Assembly: GCA_947034895.1 (NCBI GenBank)
Contig: OX344764.1
Location: 16,368,001 to 16,432,000, forward strand
Source: Rhytidiadelphus loreus
Lineage: Eukaryota > Streptophyta > Bryopsida > Hypnales > Hylocomiaceae
Direction: 5' to 3'
Length of the DNA: 64,000 nucleotides
A program made the position numbers and the translations under genes. The first letter of the stretch is position 1. The number at the start of each line of letters is the position of its first letter. Below the pieces are notes generated by a model. It made no database searches and was not told where the DNA came from. It was given only the letters and a program-made list of their open reading frames with translations. Positions 1-11,704 of this stretch are shown here, piece by piece.

Positions 1-312
1 CAAGTTGCACAGCCCTTTCAAATCGTCCTCAACCGTCGAAACTCCTCAAGCAACCACCAAAGACCACGTAGAACAAACAGAAACAACGGGTACACTTGTC
101 GGAGATGGCAAAGAGGGGTCCAGCAGAGGGAAGTCATCCAAGACGCTGTCAGCGGATACGGCCGAACGGAACCGAGAAGATCGTGCTATCGCTTCCCGGT
201 ATTCGACAAGGTACCCGATGGATCCCAATTCGTGGGACCTCCGTCACCGCTGTTCGCTTGGTTCATGGGCTTCCGACATCCAATGCCCAAATTCGACAGG
301 CTAATGCCTGTG

Positions 313-656
313 TCAGTGCTCAATGGCATCACGTCGGCCATTTGCGATGCTCCTCAAACCCGACTTCGGAACCCTGAATGAAGATTGAACCTCAATAAAA
401 TGCTCGAAGGAAATTCGAAAGCAAATAAAAACAAAGCCAAGGAACAGATAACTGATAAGTGGCAGAACTCAGAATGATACAAGATTCAGGTTGTGGAATA
501 CCTCTGCCGAAGCGCATCTTTTATGTCCTCCATCGTAAGCAGACACCAATGTCTGCAGAACGTAAGCGTCTGCAGATTGAAGAGCAGCAGTTCCGTGTCC
601 ATATTGCAGACGTTCCCTTCCGAGGTTGCCACGAACCCTAATGCAACCGCGGCCAT
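313..656 (-). CDS. Hypothetical two-exon small ORF, left-arm copy
   Basis: Mirror copy of the ORF at 10019-10362, with identical sequence. Exon 1 would be 656-502 and exon 2 373-313 on the minus strand. See the right-arm entry for the reading. If both copies are expressed they are transcribed away from each other, outward from the 7.25-kb spacer. No function can be assigned. Confidence 0.25.
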
Positions 657-1085
657 GTCTGATGTCTGTTAGGTGATTGTCTGGCGCTGGAGACGATGGG
701 AACGAGAGAAGTCGGCAGCCATGGTGTCATCGATGGCTGAATGGCTGCGGATACGATATGGGAATAAAAGAAATTCCCGTTCCAAAATCAAACTCGTCAG
801 AATTTGACCTGCGCGGTGAAATTGCATGGGAGTATCCCAAATAAATCCCTCTCCTGCCGCCGTGGTCTAGCCGTCGCGTCTGATGTCTGTAAGGTGATTG
901 TCTGGCGGAGGAAACGAGGGAAGCGAGAAAGTCGGCCGCCATGGAGACATCAATGGCGGAATGGCTGCGAATACAATATGGGAATTTAAAAAATTCCCGT
1001 TCAAAAATCAAATTCGTCGGAATTTGACCTGTGCGGTGAATTTACATGTGCGTATCTCCCAAAAAATTCCTCCTCTCAAGTCCTG
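655..1085. repeat. Tandem duplication of about 215 bp, left-arm copy
   Basis: Two imperfect units lie head to tail. Each holds a GGTGATTGTCTGGCG box, a CCATGGNNNCATC segment, a run like GGGAATTNAAAAAATTCCCG and GAATTTGACCTG(C/T)GCGGTGAA. They mirror the units at 9590-10020 in the right arm. They lie upstream of the proposed small ORF, so they may be a duplicated promoter or leader. Confidence 0.75.
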
Positions 1086-1977
1086 CACTAACTCAGGGTT
1101 TCACATCCTGCATCACGGAAGCTACCACGTACGCAAGCAGGACCGATCCCAAGGTGGTCTCCAAAGAGCGCAGCAACTTCCGAACTCCAATCCAGCCATG
1201 AATTGCGCGCCGACCCCGGCCGACAAATCCCAACAGCAAGCCATCGCAACCGAGCGCCTTTGCGCTATCTCTTCCAACAGTGTGCTTCCGCAAATCACGT
1301 AACAAATGATGTCTGCAGCTACGCAATCAGAAGCCGTGCCAAGTCAACCGATCGGCAAGAGACACCAAATCACGTGCAATTGAAGACAAGTATACAAAAG
1401 ACAAAGAAACTTGAAACGCAAGCTCCGGGTGACGCTCCCGTGTAGTTCATCAAACTCCGCTCGACTGCCGAAGGAGCTGCAAAGAAATTGTCAGCGTTGG
1501 CTGCCACGCCAGATCGAACCTGTGGACAGCGAGACTTTGCGACCCAACCCCAGACTGCAGACAATCCGCAGCGCCTCCCCCAAACCCTAGGAAGCGACCC
1601 TGCCGACAAACGCAATCAGAGCTGAGAGATAACAGACCTCCGCAAACCCTAATTGATAACTCTCTTTTCCTCTTTTGCGGCATCGTCACTTTTGGTCGGG
1701 TAGGCAACACTACCGGGGCACGCCATACTGCCCTAGTAAATGGTTTGGCATGCCCGGAAGCTTGGAGCCATCAGACTACAGTACTTGAAAACTTTGTTGT
1801 TTTTTAACGGAGGGCTCTTGAAAAATCCATCTTGAGATTTCAACTTCAGTTGTAGGACTCCTTCAATTGATTTGTCACGCGCTAGACTTGAAATGAGGAT
1901 CTTTCAACCTTGGATTTTCTACGTTGGGGGTTTGTCATCAATTCCAATTTTTCCACATGTTGGATTATGGCAACTAA

Positions 1978-2909
1978 TTAACCCCTAAAGGACCACGGCC
2001 ATTCTTCTGTCAAAAACTACTCAAAACTGCCATTTCTGCTGCATTCATCCAAAAAATAAATAAATAAATACTTTTTTTAGAATCTAACCCTAGGATCTTG
2101 TTCTTTACTAGTCGAGGATCATGTGGTAAAAATTTCGTGGAGTTTGACCGTACAAATTGGAAGATATTAGCATTCAAAGTTTAAAAATGAAAGTTTTTTT
2201 GAACCTTGGCCTGCAATTTCAGATGGCTTTGACTGTCATTTGTTAAATTTTTTTGCACCGTGGACCTTGAATTTTAAAAATTTTGTGTTGAAGAATTGAG
2301 TTGAAAGTCTAGAAAAAAAAATTAAGAAAAAACACGCTTGATTTTCATTCTTTAAAAAATTATTAAGTAGAAGTAGGTCTAAGATTGAAAGAAAAACTAA
2401 ATCATTAATAGTTCTAAAATGGGATTGAAACACAATTATCTGAACGGTGAGATTGTTCTAAATAGAAAATTTAATCTTGTCAAAGAATTGTTTTTTTAAA
2501 TTGTGAAAAGTGCATTCAAAATTGAATCCCGTAAGTTATTTTTTCAAAAAGATGCTCAAATTGCCCGAAAAACAAGATTGTTCATAACTTTCACATCACT
2601 AATCCAAATGGGATGAATCAAAGCTTCACATATAGACAAAAATATGGTCTTTAGGAAGAAAAAAATTATAAATTAATTTCAATTTTTTGTAGATTTCTTT
2701 TTGTGCCCGGTGCCGTGAAAATTATGTTTACAATGCCATAACTTTTGCTCTAGGGCACCAATTGAAATAAAATTTATATTCCCACAAAGCTAATAAGTTT
2801 TCCTATCTTATGAAAAAGTTTCAAAAAGTTTCACTAAAAATTGAGATCATAGGAACTTGCTTGAAATCCATTTTGTCCCCCAAGGGGACAATGGTCCTTT
2901 AGGGGTTAA
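1978..2909. mobile_element. TTAA-flanked TIR element, family B, copy 1
   Basis: The element starts TTAA-CCCCTAAAGGACCA and ends with the exact reverse complement, TGGTCCTTTAGGGG-TTAA. The TIR is thus 14 bp and perfect, the target TTAA, the length 932 bp with both TTAA. No transposase is encoded. TTAA target sites with CCC-starting TIRs are the hallmark of piggyBac elements, so I call it a non-autonomous piggyBac-like element. Relatives lie at 12163, 15102, 26360 and 34583. Confidence 0.8.
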
Positions 2910-3532
2910 CTATGTGTCATGAACATATTACAACCATTCCTTGCACTTGACCCATCCCATTGTTAGGTTGGTACATCACTATTGACGGGCATTGTTGAAG
3001 ATGCTCGTAAAGCAACCCCATGGCAGCACTCCAGAAGGGGCCAACACAATCATTAAGTGGGCCAAGACTCTAGAAATGCCCCACAACAAGCATGACAAAT
3101 GAGAAATAATGGCAGTGCACTTCATTATTTGGTGAAGGCATTAGTAAATGGTGAGGTTCACTCATGGCTCACTATGATCTACACATATCCTTGTAGCCCA
3201 TGTTTCAAGGTATGAACCATGTAGTTGAATGTTGAACAACACTATATCCATAGTATCAAATATGGTCATTGGGTAGGGTTGATGACCTAGCTAGCTAAAT
3301 TTTTGGATTCCCTACATCATATCTCATTTGGCCTCTTGGTGTGCTCATCTCCTGTGTCACTAACGGTTTGTCTTGGACTACACAAGCCGTGGTGGTGAGT
3401 AGAGCACATCACAATCCCATTGTCACCCCTCTCTAATGGGCCTACCATGAATTGCTCTTAAGCAACTCTATTTTGTTGATATTTCACACTAAATTACAAA
3501 AGGCCAAGGTAGTTATGTTATTAGTAGGCATC
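2910..3532. other. Intergenic stretch, no gene seen
   Basis: No open frame of note, no splice-consistent coding and no clear repeat boundary. Short protein-like stretches are broken by stops; old transposon sequence is possible but I cannot assign it. Confidence 0.5.
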
Positions 3533-4330
3533 AAAGTAGAATGATGAACTTAGATTTTTCCAACCCCAAGTTTGTCATTCTTCTTAAAGACTATGATTTG
3601 CATGTTCAATAGCATTTTCTCCAAAATTTTAGTTATTCTTAAAAAACACCTTTAGGGGTGGGATTTTGAAAGTAGTTGAAATCTTGGGAATTTGCTTTTT
3701 GACATGTCTTCTCCTTAAAAGGGCAGCAAGCTCTGGGGGTTATAATCTCACTCCATCTTTCAACTTTGGCACCACCCTATTACCTCATTGAATAGTCAGA
3801 AAGAGTATTATAGCACATAATCCACTTTTTTTCTTCCTAAACCTTTAGATCAACTCAAAATACAAGTATGGATGTTCATGATTAAGTCTTATGCTTTATG
3901 TAATATCCCATAATACTCTCAAGTCTCTTGGCTCTCAAACATTATAAAGTCCATAATCGTGCACTTTAATTAATAGATGATGGCACTCATAGATTATCAT
4001 GTTTTTTTGTACTCCCTTCTTTACCTATGCATGAAAAATAAATTATTTCTTTGAAAATTCACTTCATAATACCACTAAAAGGAAAATGTCCATTCTCGAC
4101 CCACTCAATTTTGATGCAATATGAAAAGTCCATTAGTGCATCCTAAAATGGGTATGTTATGGTCATGCATTAGATGTAAAATTGTTATTCTTGAGATTTT
4201 GATATCAATGGCTCGGACACATAGTGGTGGAAATCAAACTTTTGGATGACAAGAATTAAAAGACTTGGTACCCACAACAAAAAATTCTACCTTTTGGATA
4301 TAACTACAACTTAAAAAGTGACTATTTCAG
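3533..4330. repeat. Inner diverged inverted repeat, left copy
   Basis: Matches the reverse complement of 8100-8885 at roughly four bases in five by eye. Shared landmarks include TCCATCTTTCAACTTTGGCA (3752 onward) and a segment around GCATGTT(C/T)AA. The pair sums to about 12420, not 10675, so it is not coaxial with the outer arms and is much older. Confidence 0.8.
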
Positions 4331-5027
4331 GGGCCAAATGTAATGATTGTCTTATAAAAATACACTTTGACTATTTAACCTAAATTTTGGATGCTCAATT
4401 CAAAAATACAAAATATATTCACACTTTGCCAAAAATATATAATTTCAATTGCTATTGCTTTCTCTTACCATTGTTTCCTTCAAATTCTAGCAAATGCTAA
4501 TCTAATTGAATCTTTCTTATGCATTAGGCTACTAGATCTTGTCTCAAAGGATTTTATTGATACCTAATACAAAATAAATCACATTATTATATAGACAAAT
4601 GTACCATAAACTATCATAGGTGTCAACATTGTCATCTATATCAAGAAATTGAGCATCTATAACAATGTTCTTTTAGGGGGGGGAATTTCTTAGAATGACA
4701 AATCTAACCTCTATGGCTTAGTCCCTCTAAAAATTGTCCAATATAATGAAGTCAACAAGAATTTTATTGTTAAAAAAAGCATTAAACCATAGTAGTAGAG
4801 TGAGTTTGCAAAGACAACCTATCTAAATCCACTCCACAACACTAGTTTGTGTATGATAGCATTGGACATCATGTGCATTATGTTTTTGAGTGGATTTGGA
4901 TATTCACTTAATGTGTCACTCAATTTATCAAAGCCTCAATTAATAAAATTGAAGCCAAGTATGTTAATTAAATTCTTAATTATTTTTCAAAATCCGAAAA
5001 TTCAAATACCAATACCAATTTGGATTG
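4331..5027. other. AT-rich intergenic stretch, no gene seen
   Basis: Low-GC sequence with only short, unconvincing frames and nothing I recognise. Confidence 0.5.
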
Positions 5028-6004
5028 TTAACCCTAGACCGCCCAAGAGGACAAAAAGTGTCCTCACATAGTTTTAAGTTAAATTCAAAGTACTGTAACT
5101 TTTGCATCCAATGTTCAAATTCAATAAAACTTGTTGGGAAAGTTGAGCGTTTTCTTCTAGTTTGTGTGTTAAAATTTTCAGATAAATCCAAAAGGTAATG
5201 ATTTTTTGGAAGTCAATCAAAGTTCACAGGCTGAATTTGATTCACCAAAGTGCACTTCATGGCTGCAACTTTGGGGGCTTGTATCTCCTTCATCCAATGT
5301 TCAATTTCAATAAAATTTGTTGGGTTGTGTTTACCTTGAATTCTAGTTATTGTGGTGAAATTTTCATGTCAATCCAAGTTGTTTTGAATGTTTGGGAGCA
5401 ATTCGAAATTCAAAATCCCGCCATTTATGGACTATAGTGAACTTCGGCGGCTTGTATCTTCTTCATAAAATGTCCGTTTTCAATAATAAAAATTGTAAAA
5501 GTTGCGCATACTAGTCTAGTTTGTGTGGCTAAATTCTCATATTAATTAAAAGAATTTATGAATGACTGAGAAGCATTTTAGTAGAAGGAGGTTCAGCCCT
5601 AGATGTGTTTTTTGCAACTTTTCTTGCCTATTTTTGACATTTGCAAGCCATTTTGCAAACACATTGAGTCAATTGAATGATATTTTTTTTCACCAATGTG
5701 TTTGTATCCTGGTTTTGAATCACTTTGTAGTTTAAAGTTTTTTCATTTCATTAGGTTTAGAAATCAAATTTGACCTCTAAATGTGTTTTTAGGAAAATTT
5801 CAGCATTCTTTTTCAACACTAAAACATTATAATCTTGAAATCTACACGGTCAAATGACTTCAAATTTGATCCATGACATCTACAACATGTGTACTACATG
5901 ATTGTACGGTTAAGATCTTTATTACTTAGTCACATTTAGATTTATAGCACTTCAAAAGCTAGGATATTTTTTACCCAAAACGGCTATGGGCGGTCTAGGG
6001 TTAA
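5028..6004. mobile_element. TTAA-flanked TIR element, family A, copy 1
   Basis: Starts TTAA-CCCTAGACCGCCCA and ends TGGGCGGTCTAGGG-TTAA: a perfect 14-bp TIR at TTAA. Length is 977 bp with both TTAA. Just inside the left TIR is a short hairpin, GAGGACA-AAAAG-TGTCCTC. There is no transposase. It is nearly identical by eye to the copy at 50046-51023, in opposite orientation. The CCCTAGA start is very like the termini of the founding insect piggyBac element. Confidence 0.85.
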
Positions 6005-7204
6005 CAAAAGAAAGGAATAATCTGCAACCTTGTCAATATTTGTATATGCATTTGCATCCATATATAGATATATATCAAGATACAAATATATATTTATATC
6101 CATGTCCATATTTTGTATCCATCTAATGGAACCCCACACTATGTTGTTGTATTTTTAATTTTAATATTTTGTAACACCTTGGCCAACCCATTTTGTAAAA
6201 TGGTTTGGTTGGTGTTTTTGAGGGTATAGTGCATGTCTAATAATAATGTATGTCACAAACATACATAATTCATTGAATTCTAAAAAAGAAATTTGAGATA
6301 GCTAAAATAAGTGGCATTATATGCAAGGTTCTCAATACTTTACTTACACTATTTTACTTAATAGCTCATTGTATAAAATCTTCTCCATTAATCATTATTG
6401 TTGGATCAATATACTACATTTTGTACTACCATTAGATATACCTATTTAGTTTGCCTCTACTTTTCATATTGAATTTTTCTTTGAACTCCCATAAGGATAA
6501 TTTAAAAAACACTTGCACAATTTGAATGTTATGCATTGCATATCTTTCATGTCTTCTACCATTCCATTTGAAGTATAGAGCTTATGAATTTCAAATTTAC
6601 AATCAAAAGGCCCAACACTTCTTCATTTGTTTTTTGTTTTTTAATTTTAAAAAGTCATTTATTATTTAATAAGCAATTTGCTAGTAGTCACAATTTTTAT
6701 TTTTAAGGTTTGTGGAACTTTTGTGTATCCAAATCATTATTCTAGAATTGAGATACTAGGAATATTTTTTTATGATGAGTGTAGACCTTTTGATTGCTAG
6801 AAGCACATATTATTAAAATAAAACAACCCATTTCAAATGGTAGTCCAATTCCAAACGTCTATAAATGACCTCAATTTGGAAGGGGTGTTTGGGTGGGTGC
6901 AAGTCATGATGTGCCATATTCAAGTCTTAAATATAGAGTCTCTTGCACATTGGAAATGTCCCCTACTTTGTGTTTATTTCCTCTATATAGTTGGGGACTT
7001 TAGCACTAGAAGGGGGGGTGGATAGGTGCATGTCTAAATTGTGACTACAAGGCTCATAAGTTAATTGTGAAGTAGATAGCACTAGAATTTGGTTTTGAAA
7101 ATTTTAGTTGATTAGGCACCACCTAGTTTGCTTAAAACGCCATCTAGTTTTGTGTAACTTTGCCAAATTCTTTTGATCATTTTCCAAAATTCACCAAGAA
7201 AGTG
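6005..7204. other. AT-rich intergenic stretch, no gene seen
   Basis: Contains TATATC/ATATAT-rich stretches around 6040-6120 and many short frames. No gene, element end or RNA gene could be supported. Confidence 0.5.
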
Positions 7205-7307
7205 TTTTCTACTTGTGATTTTATCACTTGAACAAAGTTAAGTGAAATCAAAATTTTGCCTATCATTTTACTTAACTTTGTTCAAGCGATAAAGTCACAA
7301 GTAGAAA
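7205..7307. repeat. Hairpin with 43-bp arms
   Basis: Arms of about 43 bp (7205-7247 and 7263-7307) are almost perfect inverted copies separated by a loop of about 15 bases. They contain TTCTACTTGTGATTTTATCA and its inverse. A small MITE or hairpin RNA source is possible. Confidence 0.75.
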
Positions 7308-7547
7308 ATTGTGTATTACCAATGACCACCCTTAAGTTAATATTGTGGTTGTTACAACCACTTTGGGGGGTATAGTGACACTTTAGAAAATTGTGTATTA
7401 CCAATGACCACCCTTAAGTTAATATTGTGGTTGTTACAACCACTTTGGGGGGTATAGTGACACTTTAGAAAATTGTGTATTACCAATGACCACCCTTAAG
7501 TTAATATTGTGGTTGTTACAGTCACTTTTGGGTGTATAGTGACACTT
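7302..7547. repeat. Three tandem copies of an 82-bp unit
   Basis: Units start at 7302, 7384 and 7466 with TAGAAAATTGTGTATTACC. The first two are almost identical; the third has changes near its end (CAGTCACTTTTGGGTG). Each unit holds a TTGTGGTTGTTACAACCAC palindrome. There are no spacers and no cas genes. The array begins inside the right arm of the hairpin before it. Confidence 0.9.
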
Positions 7548-7728
7548 CTGTCATTATGCGCTCAAAATTTTAGTTAATTAGTTTTAAACTCCCCTCTAGA
7601 CCCCCCACCTTGGGTTTAAAAAAGAAATTTAATTAAAATTAATTTCTTAATTTTTCATCCCCCTCCCTCTACTTGTAATTTTTTGAATGAAGATAGCATG
7701 ACAAACAATATGGGACAATGAAAATCCT

Positions 7729-7800
7729 ATATCTCGTATCCGTATATCGTATATTGTATCCGTATATCATATATCGTATCCGTATATCATATATCGTATC
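7729..7800. repeat. ATATCGTATCCGT minisatellite
   Basis: Short tandem array built on CGTATCCGTATATC, with two nearly perfect 20-bp repeats at the end and looser copies before. No function apparent. Confidence 0.8.
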
Positions 7801-8099
7801 CATTTTTTGGTATCGTACCCATATTGTATCTTGAATTTGTATCCGTATTCATATTTGGATGGATGGCTTAGATTCAATCTCAAAAATCAATGGCTTAAGA
7901 AAATTTTGAGAAATCAACGGCATTCTAGAGGGGGAAGCATTTAAAAAAAAATCTACAGCCCATTCATTTTTGGGAGAGGGGGGGCAACTAATGGCAAACC
8001 AGATGTGTGATGCCTCTTTTGGGTGCATAGTGTATTATGTCTACAAGTTGCCATTTTACCAATGACCACACTTGTATATCACCTTTTCATTCATTTAAA

Positions 8100-8885
8100 A
8101 AAATCAAAATAAAGCCTTGTTTTCATCCAAAAGATAGAATTTATTCTTGTTGGTACCAAGTCTCTCCATTCTTGTCATCCAAAATTTTGATTGCAACCAC
8201 TATGTCCCCCGATCTCAAGATCTCAAGGAAGACCATAATAAGCCATTTTAGGATGCACCAATGGACTTTCATAATACTTCAAAATTAAGTGGATGGAATG
8301 TTTGGAATTGGCTTTTTCTTTTAGTGGTAATATGAAGTGAGTTTTCAAAGAGAATAATTTCTTCCCCATGCATAGTTAAAGAAAGGATATGATAATAGTA
8401 TAAGAAAATTTGATAACATATAAATGCCATCATCTACTAATTAAAGTGCATGATTATGGATTATTTAATGCTAGAGAACTGAGAGACTTGAGAACATCAT
8501 GGGATATTATGTAAAGCACAACCTTGACTTAATAAAATACATTCACACTTATAAAATTTTGGCTTGATCAAAAAATTTAGAAAAAAAAGAAGGATTACAC
8601 GCTATAACACTTTTTTTGACTATTCAATGGGGCACTAGGGTGGTGCCAAAGTTGAAAGATGGAGTGAGGTTATAAACCCCATGAGTTTCGTATCCTTTTA
8701 AAGAGAGGATATGCCCAAAAGCAAATTCCTAATATCTCATTTATTCTCAAAATCCCACCTCTAAAAAAGTTTTTTTATAATAACTAAAATTTCGGAAAAA
8801 ATGCTTTTAAACATGCAAACCATTCCTTAAGAAGGACGCCAAACTTGGGTTATCAAAACCCAAGTTCATCATCACACTCTGACGG
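8100..8885. repeat. Inner diverged inverted repeat, right copy
   Basis: Reverse-complement partner of 3533-4330. It ends about 75 bp before the right arm begins. A short frame inside shows no family I know. Confidence 0.8.
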
Positions 8886-9589
8886 CCGCCAGGTTAAAAA
8901 CAGAGTTGCCTTGAACACCGTGGACTTGGCCTACAGTAAATTACTGTGACATATCGACGAAATAGTGTTACCTACCCGACCAAAAGTGACGATGCCGCAA
9001 AAGAGGAAAAGAGAGTTATCAATTAGGGTTTGCGGAGGTCTGTTATCTCTCAGCTCTGATTGCGTTTGTCGGCAGGGTCGCTTCCTAGGGTTTGGGGGAG
9101 GCGCTGCGGATTGTCTGCAGTCTGGGGTTGGGTCGCAAAGTCTCGCTGTCCACAGGTTCGATCTGGCGTGGCAGCCAACGCTGACAATTTCTTTGCAGCT
9201 CCTTCGGCAGTCGAGCGGAGTTTGATGAACTACACGGGAGCGTCACCCGGAGCTTGCGTTTCAAGTTTCTTTGTCTTTTGTATACTTGTCTTCAATTGCA
9301 CGTGATTTGGTGTCTCTTGCCGATCGGTTGACTTGGCACGGCTTCTGATTGCGTAGCTGCAGACATCATTTGTTACGTGATTTGCGGAAGCACACTGTTG
9401 GAAGAGATAGCGCAAAGGCGCTCGGTTGCGATGGCTTGCTGTTGGGATTTGTCGGCCGGGGTCGGCGCGCAATTCATGGCTGGATTGGAGTTCGGAAGTT
9501 GCTGCGCTCTTTGGAGACCACCTTGGGATCGGTCCTGCTTGCGTACGTGGTAGCTTCCGTGATGCAGGATGTGAAACCCTGAGTTAGTG

Positions 9590-10020
9590 CAGGACTTGAG
9601 AGGAGGAATTTTTTGGGAGATACGCACATGTAAATTCACCGCACAGGTCAAATTCCGACGAATTTGATTTTTGAACGGGAATTTTTTAAATTCCCATATT
9701 GTATTCGCAGCCATTCCGCCATTGATGTCTCCATGGCGGCCGACTTTCTCGCTTCCCTCGTTTCCTCCGCCAGACAATCACCTTACAGACATCAGACGCG
9801 ACGGCTAGACCACGGCGGCAGGAGAGGGATTTATTTGGGATACTCCCATGCAATTTCACCGCGCAGGTCAAATTCTGACGAGTTTGATTTTGGAACGGGA
9901 ATTTCTTTTATTCCCATATCGTATCCGCAGCCATTCAGCCATCGATGACACCATGGCTGCCGACTTCTCTCGTTCCCATCGTCTCCAGCGCCAGACAATC
10001 ACCTAACAGACATCAGACAT
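9590..10020. repeat. Tandem duplication of about 215 bp, right-arm copy
   Basis: Unit 1 is about 9603-9823 and unit 2 about 9823-10020. Both carry CACCGC(A/G)CAGGTCAAATTC, then a GGGAATTT...ATTCCCATA hairpin, then ATGGC(G/T)GCCGACTT, then CGCCAGACAATCACCT. In unit 1 the ATG at 9734 opens a frame of about 70 codons; in unit 2 the matching ATG runs only 17 codons. Duplicated promoter or leader is the likeliest reading. Confidence 0.75.
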
Positions 10021-10362
10021 GGCCGCGGTTGCATTAGGGTTCGTGGCAACCTCGGAAGGGAACGTCTGCAATATGGACACGGAACTGCTGCTCTTCAATC
10101 TGCAGACGCTTACGTTCTGCAGACATTGGTGTCTGCTTACGATGGAGGACATAAAAGATGCGCTTCGGCAGAGGTATTCCACAACCTGAATCTTGTATCA
10201 TTCTGAGTTCTGCCACTTATCAGTTATCTGTTCCTTGGCTTTGTTTTTATTTGCTTTCGAATTTCCTTCGAGCATTTTATTGAGGTTCAATCTTCATTCA
10301 GGGTTCCGAAGTCGGGTTTGAGGAGCATCGCAAATGGCCGACGTGATGCCATTGAGCACTGA
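10019..10362 (+). CDS. Hypothetical two-exon small ORF
   Basis: Proposed exons are 10019-10173 and 10302-10362, joined across an intron with donor AG|GTATTC and a T-rich tract ending TTCATTCAG. The phases fit and give 71 aa, starting MAAVALGFVATSEGN, with TMEDIKDALRQR before the junction and SGLRSIANGRRDAIEH at the end. I know no family for it. A second reading on the same strand starts at the ATG at 10334 in a good context and runs 50 codons; the minus strand holds a 146-codon frame (10734-10294) that could equally be real. Coding sense is therefore uncertain; telobox-like motifs and T-rich flanks favour plus. Confidence 0.35.
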
Positions 10363-10674
10363 CACAGGCATTAGCCTGTCGAATTTGGGCATTGGATGTC
10401 GGAAGCCCATGAACCAAGCGAACAGCGGTGACGGAGGTCCCACGAATTGGGATCCATCGGGTACCTTGTCGAATACCGGGAAGCGATAGCACGATCTTCT
10501 CGGTTCCGTTCGGCCGTATCCGCTGACAGCGTCTTGGATGACTTCCCTCTGCTGGACCCCTCTTTGCCATCTCCGACAAGTGTACCCGTTGTTTCTGTTT
10601 GTTCTACGTGGTCTTTGGTGGTTGCTTGAGGAGTTTCGACGGTTGAGGACGATTTGAAAGGGCTGTGCAACTTG

Positions 10675-11704
10675 GGTACCTGCTTCGAATTTCTTCAAAG
10701 ACGATTGGGTCAGGGTTGTTTGGTGTTGTTTCATGGAGCTGCCTGTCCGGTCGATTTTGGCTCGTTTTACATTTACGTCACATAGCTAGCCCAGAACAAT
10801 TCCGTTCGATTCTTTATCGAGAGTTTTCTTGGTTCAAATTCCTTAGCCAGAATTTTTTTGGTTCAATTCTTTAGCCTTGATTCTTTCGGTTTAATTCTTT
10901 CGGCAGAATATTTTAGTTTCAATTCTTTGGCTTGTTACGATTTAGCGAGCCGATTTTTTGTACATAATTTTATAGTACATCTGTATTTTTTCTGAATTTT
11001 TCTCGATGAGGTTCCTGGTTTGGATTCTTGGTAGCCCTGCGCAAGGATTCTATTTTGCTTCTGTTTCTTTCTTCTTCTTTTTTGTCCATGCCTTGTACTT
11101 GAGCCTGACTTTTTGAGTTTAATGGTTTTGAGTTGCTCAGCTAACTTGCGTTTGAGATTTCGCGTATTTAGCTTGATGATAATTTCATGATTCCATTCTT
11201 TGTGTTGATGTTGAGAAGTTGTACGTTGTAGCTCCAGTTTTAGATGATAGTGGTATCGTGAAAGGAGATAGTGTGAGAATGGATGTGAGAATAGAGAACT
11301 GAGAAACTTAGTCTGTGTAAATTTCTGTGTGGAGAAATAGTTTTGTACCTTTGGAACTGCAATGAGCAGTGTAATTGAAATTTGTCCACTGAGCGGAGTA
11401 CTTCAATCAATCACTATCGAGCCACATGAAGATTGTTAGTGTAGCTTTCATATATTGTCGGGTGAGCTCATCGCAGTGTTGTATTTCCCCACGGTTTGAA
11501 GGCATTATGCTAGTTTGAAGCATAATAGCATCAGTTTTTGTGAGCATTTTTGTGATTTTTAGAATATTACATTCTTTCAGAGTTGCTTAAATTACGTTGT
11601 TTCTTTTTTGCATGGGTAAAAATAAGAGAAGGAAGAGTGATTTTGATCTATTAAGACTACAGTGAGCGAAGAGTGTGTGGGGGTGGTATTGTAGTGAGGT
11701 AGTG
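10675..11704 (+). other. Transcribed-looking stretch without a convincing ORF
   Basis: T-rich on the plus strand, with many GATTCTTT/AATTCTTT repeats at 10810-10930 and pyrimidine tracts near 11060, as in plant UTRs and introns. It follows the right arm directly and is single-copy here. It may hold the rest of the transcript whose front lies in the arm. Confidence 0.4.

Larger units (their letters stand above)
1..1712. repeat. Left arm of a large inverted duplication
   Basis: This stretch is the reverse complement of 8963-10674 with no indel: every paired position sums to 10675. The only mismatch I found is 1705 versus 8970, near the inner edge; pairing stops at 1713/8962. The arm reaches base 1, so its outer end may lie outside the window. 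It is GC-richer than its surroundings and holds AAACCCTA-type boxes and a gene-like segment whose coding sense here is the minus strand. The near identity means a recent duplication, recent gene conversion, or an assembly artefact. Confidence 0.95.
8963..10674. repeat. Right arm of the large inverted duplication
   Basis: Reverse complement of 1-1712. On the plus strand this arm reads like a gene front: AGGGTTT boxes at about 9024 and 9088, a tandemly duplicated leader, ATG codons in good context (9734, 10019, 10334) and an intron-like T-rich tract ending in CAG at 10301. The sequence after 10674 goes on in a transcribed-looking style, so the right copy may be the original and the left a truncated copy. 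Confidence 0.95.

Noticed and set aside
7302..7547. 82-bp array as a CRISPR
   Set aside because: No spacers, units too long, eukaryotic context.
1..10674. Arms as LTRs of a retroelement
   Set aside because: LTRs are direct repeats; these are inverted, and no gag, integrase or reverse transcriptase was seen between them.
10294..10734. 146-codon minus-strand frame in the right arm
   Set aside because: It is the longest frame there, but motif orientation, start contexts and the T-rich flank point to plus-strand transcription. I kept only the plus ORF, at low confidence.
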